From: Methylobacterium sp. CB376
GTDB lineage: Bacteria; Pseudomonadota; Alphaproteobacteria; Rhizobiales; Beijerinckiaceae
Length of the DNA: 64,000 nt
NCBI RefSeq assembly: GCF_029714205.1
Contig: NZ_CP121648.1
Location: forward strand, 868,001-932,000
Direction: 5' to 3'
A program made the position numbers and the translations under genes. Each line of letters starts with the position of its first letter. The stretch's first letter is position 1. Under the pieces are notes generated by a model. The model saw only the letters and a program-made list of their open reading frames with translations. It was not told the origin of the DNA and ran no database searches. Below, one piece after another: positions 59,640 through 64,000 of this stretch.

Positions 59640-59971
59640 TTAACAGTAACTTGCGGTCAAGCTTCTGGAGAGGCTGCTCAGCCATTGCTTAAACGCCCTG
59701 GCCTGCTGCTCCCTGAAGCCCTTCGGCAGCTCGCTCAGGGTCTCCCGCTCCACGACAGCCATCATCAGGTGGCCGCCCTTGCCGGTAGGAATGAGGCTGT
59801 AGCCCCAAGCGTGCTCGCTGAGGGCTTTCTGGCGGCGATGCCGAGCTGTGTCAGGGTGCCAGCCGATAGCCTCGCCAGCGTCCTGTTCGATTATAGCCAG
59901 AGGTGGCCCTGAGCGGCCACTGAGCGGACCCTGAAGGACTTCCTGAGCCCCTCGCTTCCCTCGGTAGCCAT
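59640..59971 (-). pseudogene. Frameshifted small gene
   Basis: ATG 59971, with GAGAGAAGG directly upstream, starts MATEGSEGLRKSFRVRSVAA but stops after 26 codons at 59891. An overlapping frame encodes a clearly protein-like segment: IEQDAGEAIGWHPDTARHRR, then QKALSEHAWGYSLIPTGKGG, then HLMMAVVERETLSELPKGFR, to TAA 59640. That frame has no ATG, GTG or TTG start upstream. One base gained or lost near 59890-59930 would join them. It is either a broken gene or a frameshifting one. Confidence 0.5.
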
Positions 59972-60283
59972 CCTTCTCTCGTTACGTGCTGAGGCTTATG
60001 CGAACGGGACGCCTCGCGCATGAGGACAGCAGGGTGAAAGGAGGCCGCCCTTGAGGAGCGGCCTGAAGTTGAGGATGGGGTTGGGGGAACCCCCGAAGGG
60101 TCCTGCCGCGCTGCGGTCGCGACGCGGAGGAGCATCCACACCGTGTCATGCTGCGGGATGCTCCACTTGACCCGATGGGACTCCGCCTACATCAGCCGGT
60201 CCTGCTAGAGCGGGTGGGTTCTTGTCGTCGCATACTGAGACATTGCGAATGGGTTGGCTACGCACGCCATCAGGGCGCCCGAC

Positions 60284-60517
60284 CTAGGCATCGTATTGTG
60301 GCCGAGACCCACTCCAGTCTGGCCAAGTCTCCACGTTCGCGCTACCGCACGCTTTGCATCGTAGATGCCGGGCGACGTCCCTCACAGGCATAGTCGCAGG
60401 CCACCGGTCGAGCGGCATGGAGATGCTGTGGCCACATTTCATACAGTCAAGCCAGACACCGCACGCTTCAGTCTGGCGGGCCTGTTCGACTGTGAACCAA
60501 GTTTGATTGTTCATCAT
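60284..60517 (-). CDS. Small zinc-ribbon-like protein
   Basis: About 77 residues from ATG 60517 (the next codon is also ATG). It contains two CxxC pairs: Cys25/Cys28 in WLDCMKCGHS and Cys54/Cys57 in LRCKACGSANVETWPDW, a typical four-Cys zinc ribbon. AGAGGA lies just upstream. Similar zinc-ribbon proteins are frequent on alphaproteobacterial islands, with unknown function. The ~280 bases that follow the upstream integrase (60518-60800) hold nothing else. Confidence 0.6.
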   Translation of the reverse strand: MMNNQTWFTVEQARQTEACGVWLDCMKCGHSISMPLDRWPATMPVRDVARHLRCKACGSANVETWPDWSGSRPQYDA

Positions 60518-60800
60518 TCCTCTGTGGGCATCATCAGACTCAACGTGGTGGGGCACGGCTGGTTCGAGTGTACGATTGGTTTGAAAGGTACGGCAGAGTA
60601 CCCCGTGAGGACCAGACATTCTAGCCGGGCATCCATGCGTCTGCATTAAGACAAATCAATCCGCGCTGCCGGTACTCGCGGCAGAGACCCTTCAAAGGTC
60701 CGCTATGCCGCTGTCAGCGTCCATTCGTCGAGAGCATATCGGGTGGCTCTTCAGAGTCGGAAGCGGTCCTTGCGAACGTCAAGCTTGCTGAGCTCACGCC

Positions 60801-62402
60801 CTAACACTTCGGAATAGGGATACGGGACAGAGCTTCGTGCATCGTCGCCAGCGTCACCGTGCCATAAGCCTTCGCTACGCTCCCGGGTGCGTGTCCAACG
60901 ATGGCATCTGCCACGCTGTCTTCAATCCTGGCCGCCCGCGCCAGTGTCTTGAAGCGGTGCCTCCAGGCATGCGAAGGGTCCTTCCGATGTGCCCGACCGA
61001 CCTTTAAGCCAAGCTTCTGCACCCAGTCTGCCACGTTCTTCGCAACAATCTTGTGTGAAGGTTTCTTGGCGTCCGCCCTGCGCCTCACCGGGTTGTAGAA
61101 CAGATGCCCCTTCTTGCCTTTCACAAACTCCAGGAACCCTGTATCAAGTACCTCAGGGTGGAGTGGAATGACACGCTCCGAGTTGAGGTTCTTCAACGAC
61201 CCGGCCTCTGCCGTAATGCGTAGGGCAGGAATGCCATCCTGAACTATGACGTCCTCTGCACGAAGCTGTGCCATCTCCCCCACGCGAGCACCTGATGCTG
61301 CGCAGAGCAGAGGCAGCCATCGGTAGGCGGGTCGCGTCTCTTTCGCAGCGGCGTCAAGGATTGCGGCAGCTTCAGTGTCATCGAAGCCGAGCATCCTCTC
61401 ACCGGCCTGCTTCTTGTAACGCACGGCCACCCCGGTCGCGGGATTGGATGCGACCCGGACGTTCTCGACGCCCCATGTGAAGGCCGCACGCACCGCCGCG
61501 AGCTTGCTGTCATTTATCGTCTTCGGTGAGCCTCCTGTCGCTACCAGCGCATCCTTCCAGGCCACCACGTCGGCCTTCGTCACCTGCCCAGCGTCATTCT
61601 TACCTACAAAGGCCAGGAACGCCTCACAGTGCTTCCGCCACTGGTCGACCGTGGCTTGCGAAGGCTTTCGCTCGTTCGCCCACCCGTCAAACAGGTCGAG
61701 AAGGCTGATACCCTTGGCCGCGATTGAGGGCGCGATGAACTCCGGAAAGCGGTCCGCATCGGGATCGGGCCTGTAATCACCTCCCGCACGCTTCATCAAG
61801 GTTAGGCTTGCCTGACGGAGAGCCCCTAGGACCTCATGGTTGAGTCTAACTCTGCTTTCAGCATCGATGACGAGGCCGTGTTTAGCGAGAACCATATCCG
61901 AGAAGCCGCCAACCCGCTCCTCGATACTCCTCGTGCGCTTCTCGCCATCGGAGAGGGTCATTAGGGCTGAGCGGCCATACTGGCCAAACTCGGCACGGAG
62001 GTTATCAACCTCAACCCGAAGCCACCGCTCAGATGGCCCAGGATCGTCTTCCAGGGACTTTGTCCAGGCAGCGTAGACCTCACCAGCCAAGGCAAGCGTG
62101 TGCTTGTGTGTGAGCCTCTTTGGCCCTTCCCGGACCGAACGCCAGACCGCCTCCAAGTAGGCTACCGCGCGGGCTTGCCGCTCCTTGGCCTCCCCGGGGT
62201 CACGGGTGCGCAACGACGTACGAACGTCCTTGGCCTTCTCCGAGATGACGATGTTCGCCACCTCCTCCCCTACTGGGATGGAGAGCCTCATACCGCGCAC
62301 CTTCGCGGCCACGTCCGCCGGGATACGCTGAACCAGTTGGTGGAAGGAGGAACCTGAACGCCTCATGGGGCGGGCCATCTGAACGGGCATTGTTGAGCAC
62401 AC
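60801..62402 (-). CDS. Tyrosine integrase of the tRNA-Leu island
   Basis: Site-specific recombinase of up to 533 residues. The SAM-like core-binding domain is around SLLDLFDGWANERKPSQATV, and the catalytic domain has Arg in ASGARVGEMAQL, H-x-x-R in HAWRHRFKTLA, His in IVGHAPGSV and Tyr in AKAYGTVTL. The start may be ATG 62402, 62378 or 62366. It lies about 75 bases from the 3' end of tRNA-Leu and reads away from it, the standard layout for an island that uses that tRNA as its target. Confidence 0.9.
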   Translation of the reverse strand: MCSTMPVQMARPMRRSGSSFHQLVQRIPADVAAKVRGMRLSIPVGEEVANIVISEKAKDVRTSLRTRDPGEAKERQARAVAYLEAVWRSVREGPKRLTHKHTLALAGEVYAAWTKSLEDDPGPSERWLRVEVDNLRAEFGQYGRSALMTLSDGEKRTRSIEERVGGFSDMVLAKHGLVIDAESRVRLNHEVLGALRQASLTLMKRAGGDYRPDPDADRFPEFIAPSIAAKGISLLDLFDGWANERKPSQATVDQWRKHCEAFLAFVGKNDAGQVTKADVVAWKDALVATGGSPKTINDSKLAAVRAAFTWGVENVRVASNPATGVAVRYKKQAGERMLGFDDTEAAAILDAAAKETRPAYRWLPLLCAASGARVGEMAQLRAEDVIVQDGIPALRITAEAGSLKNLNSERVIPLHPEVLDTGFLEFVKGKKGHLFYNPVRRRADAKKPSHKIVAKNVADWVQKLGLKVGRAHRKDPSHAWRHRFKTLARAARIEDSVADAIVGHAPGSVAKAYGTVTLATMHEALSRIPIPKC

Positions 62403-62458
62403 CTGTTGAACAGCCAGGTGCCAGCCAACCCATTCAAATCAAGATGCTTTTGAGGCGT

Positions 62459-62479
62459 CAACCACTTAAGGAGTGGTTG
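62459..62479. promoter_or_regulatory. Inverted repeat at the integrase-proximal att site
   Basis: CAACCACT-TAAGG-AGTGGTTG is a perfect 8-bp inverted repeat whose right arm runs into the att core. The left att copy has an analogous CAACAG...CTGTTG arrangement. It may be a core-type recombinase site, or a hairpin ending the tRNA transcript. Confidence 0.55.
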
Positions 62480-62496
62480 GTGCCCAGGAGAGGACT
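62476..62496. repeat. Attachment-site copy (att), right end in tRNA-Leu
   Basis: Identical over 21 bases to 55612-55632. From 62478 onward it is the 3' end of the tRNA, including the encoded CCA and the T-arm side of the acceptor stem. The tRNA stays intact after integration. Confidence 0.85.
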
Positions 62497-62562
62497 CGAA
62501 CCTCCACGGCTTGCACCACTGGTACCTGAAACCAGCGCGTCTACCAATTCCGCCACCTGGGC
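62478..62562 (-). tRNA. tRNA-Leu (anticodon CAG)
   Basis: An 85-nt class II tRNA including an encoded CCA. The acceptor stem GCCCAGG pairs with CCTGGGC, the anticodon stem CTGGT/ACCAG encloses the loop TTCAGGT (anticodon CAG), a long variable arm follows, and the T-loop is GTTCGAGTC. Its 3' end is the integration site of the adjacent island. Confidence 0.95.
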
Positions 62563-62602
62563 CCGAGGCGCCAGCGGCGCCGCGGTGGGGATCGTTTAGT
62601 GG

Positions 62603-62644
62603 GCGGCGGGCTCACCGTCAACGGGGGAAACGCGAGCCCGCCGC
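62603..62644 (-). terminator. Hairpin downstream of leuC
   Basis: A perfect 11-bp stem (GCGGCGGGCTC / GAGCCCGCCGC) with a 20-base loop lies directly after the leuC stop. There is no T-run, so termination may need Rho, or the hairpin may only protect the transcript. Confidence 0.4.
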
Positions 62645-62652
62645 GCAAAGCG

Positions 62653-64000
62653 TCACGCGGAGCGCGGCCACTCGCGGATGTCCACGAAATGGCCCGCCAC
62701 CGCCGCCGCCGCCGCCATCGCGGGCGACACCAGGTGCGTGCGGCCCTTGTGACCCTGCCGGCCCTCGAAGTTGCGGTTCGAGGTCGAGGCGCAGCGCTCG
62801 TGCGGCTTCAGCCGGTCGGCATTCATGCCCAGGCACATCGAGCAGCCCGGCTCGCGCCAGTCGAAGCCCGCCTCGATCAGGATCCGGGCGATGCCCTCCT
62901 GCTCGGCCTGCTGCTTCACCAGACCCGAGCCCGGCACCACCATGGCGCTCACGCCCGGGTGGACCTTGCGGCCCTCCACCATCCGCGCCACCACGCGCAG
63001 ATCCTCGATCCGCCCGTTGGTGCAGGAGCCGATGAACACCTTGTCGAGGCCGATCTCGGTGATCCGCTGCCCCGGCGCGAGGCCCATATAGGCCAGGGCC
63101 TGCTCCTTCGAGCGGCGGATGGTCTCGTCGGCGATCGCCGCCGGGTCCGGCACCCGCCCCTGCACCGAGACCACGTCCTCCGGGCTCGTGCCCCAGGTCA
63201 CGATCGGCGGCAGATTCGCCGCGTCGAGCCGCACCTCGCGGTCGAAGAAAGCGCCCTCGTCGCTGGCGAGGCTCTCCCAATAGGCGCGGGCCCGGTCGAA
63301 GGCCGCGCCCTTGGGCGCCTTCGGACGGTCCTTCACGTACGCGAAGGTGGTCTCGTCCGGCGCCACCATGCCGGCCCGGGCGCCGCCCTCCACCGACATG
63401 TTGCAGATCGTCATCCGGCCCTCCATCGACAGGCTCCGGATCGCCTCCCCGGCATATTCCAGCACGTGGCCGGTGCCGCCCGCGGTCCCGATCTCGCCGA
63501 TGATCGCCAGGATGATGTCCTTGGCGGTGACGCCGGCCGGCAGGCGGCCGTCCACCGTCACCCGCATGTTCTTGGCCTTCTTCTGCACCAGCGTCTGGGT
63601 GGCGAGCACGTGCTCCACCTCCGAGGTGCCGATGCCGTGCGCCAGCGCCCCGAAGGCGCCGTGCGTCGAGGTGTGCGAGTCCCCGCACACGATGGTCTGG
63701 CCGGGCAGCGTGAAGCCCTGCTCGGGGCCGATGATGTGCACGATGCCCTGGCGCCGGTCCAGCGCGTCGTAATACTCGATCCCGAACTCGCGCACGTTGG
63801 CGGCGAGCGCCTCGATCTGGGTGCGGCTCTCCGGGTCCTCGATGCCGAGGCTGCGGTCCGAGGTCTGCACGTTGTGATCGACGACCGCGAGCGTCTTCTC
63901 CGGGTGGTGCACCCGGCGGCCGGCCAGCCGAAGCCCCTCGAAGGCCTGGGGCGAGGTCACCTCGTGCACGAGGTGGCGGTCGATGTAGAGGAGGCAGGTG
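62653..64000 (-). CDS. leuC: 3-isopropylmalate dehydratase large subunit (partial)
   Basis: Aconitase-family isomerase that converts 2- to 3-isopropylmalate in leucine biosynthesis, acting with LeuD. The gene runs off the window edge, so about 20 N-terminal residues are missing; the visible part opens [20 protein letters not shown]. Motifs present are [20 protein letters not shown], the 4Fe-4S cysteines in IGSCTNGR and CSMCLGMN, and the C-terminal [13 protein letters not shown]. The product is a cytoplasmic enzyme. It is followed by a hairpin and tRNA-Leu. Confidence 0.95.
   Translation of the reverse strand, partial: TCLLYIDRHLVHEVTSPQAFEGLRLAGRRVHHPEKTLAVVDHNVQTSDRSLGIEDPESRTQIEALAANVREFGIEYYDALDRRQGIVHIIGPEQGFTLPGQTIVCGDSHTSTHGAFGALAHGIGTSEVEHVLATQTLVQKKAKNMRVTVDGRLPAGVTAKDIILAIIGEIGTAGGTGHVLEYAGEAIRSLSMEGRMTICNMSVEGGARAGMVAPDETTFAYVKDRPKAPKGAAFDRARAYWESLASDEGAFFDREVRLDAANLPPIVTWGTSPEDVVSVQGRVPDPAAIADETIRRSKEQALAYMGLAPGQRITEIGLDKVFIGSCTNGRIEDLRVVARMVEGRKVHPGVSAMVVPGSGLVKQQAEQEGIARILIEAGFDWREPGCSMCLGMNADRLKPHERCASTSNRNFEGRQGHKGRTHLVSPAMAAAAAVAGHFVDIREWPRSA

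Noticed and set aside
59851..60141. A 96-residue minus-strand frame
   Set aside because: It is Ser/Arg/Pro-rich, overlaps a better protein-like frame and has no recognisable feature.

Overview
The window reads as chromosomal or large-replicon DNA of a high-GC alphaproteobacterium, most likely a Methylobacterium/Methylorubrum-type organism. This rests on GC-rich codon use, frequent GTG/TTG starts with clear Shine-Dalgarno sequences, gene families typical of Hyphomicrobiales, and leuC beside a tRNA-Leu. The species cannot be fixed from sequence alone. No rRNA, CRISPR array or intact insertion sequence was seen.

Layout. (1) 269-5944: a translationally coupled branched-chain-type ABC importer (livHMGF-like), an M81/MlrC-type metallopeptidase and a FadR-type GntR regulator. 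(2) 6589-8623: a class III aminotransferase divergent from an XRE-cupin regulator. (3) 8646-14622: about 5.5 kb bounded by two ~510-bp direct repeats, each carrying the 3' end of a miniature tyrosine recombinase (one truncated, one complete). Between them lie a 3-hydroxyacyl-CoA dehydrogenase and a nitrate/sulfonate/taurine-type ABC importer with patchy AT-rich stretches. (4) 15992-24436: a HutC-type GntR regulator with a likely operator, two MFS carriers, a lactonase-like amidohydrolase, a tartrate/isopropylmalate dehydrogenase homologue, an acetolactate-synthase-like ThDP enzyme and an iron-dependent alcohol dehydrogenase. (5) 24461-32034: a polyhydroxyalkanoate module with class III synthase subunits PhaE and PhaC, a CoA-transferase, an extra adenylate kinase, a phasin, an alpha/beta hydrolase and a succinate-semialdehyde dehydrogenase. 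With the upstream alcohol dehydrogenase this could feed 4-hydroxybutyryl-CoA into polymer (inference). (6) 32341-45572: assorted chromosomal genes: a second hydrolase, a DNA glycosylase, a Gly/Tyr-rich secreted protein, a membrane hydrolase, a DUF4344 metallopeptidase, a patatin, an AI-2E-family permease, a GntP permease, a Tat-exported alkylsulfatase and an HdeD-like protein. Relics of repeats lie between them.

(7) 46368-55650: a compact accessory element, all genes on the plus strand and many overlapping by ATGA or similar. It contains small phage-like proteins, a DUF5681 protein, a dense cluster of perfect palindromes ahead of a ribbon-helix-helix-like protein, a HYT-motif protein, a Toprim plus DUF927 primase-helicase and a tyrosine integrase. 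It looks like a phage satellite or a small integrative element with its own replication module. (8) 55612-62496: a second island, mostly on the minus strand, bounded by exact 21-bp direct repeats. The right copy is the 3' end of tRNA-Leu(CAG). The island carries an HNH-type nuclease, a ParB/Srx-domain protein coupled to an unknown partner, a serine resolvase, several tiny or broken genes and a tyrosine integrase next to the tRNA. The two islands appear stacked at the same attachment site. (9) 62653-64000: leuC, cut by the window edge.
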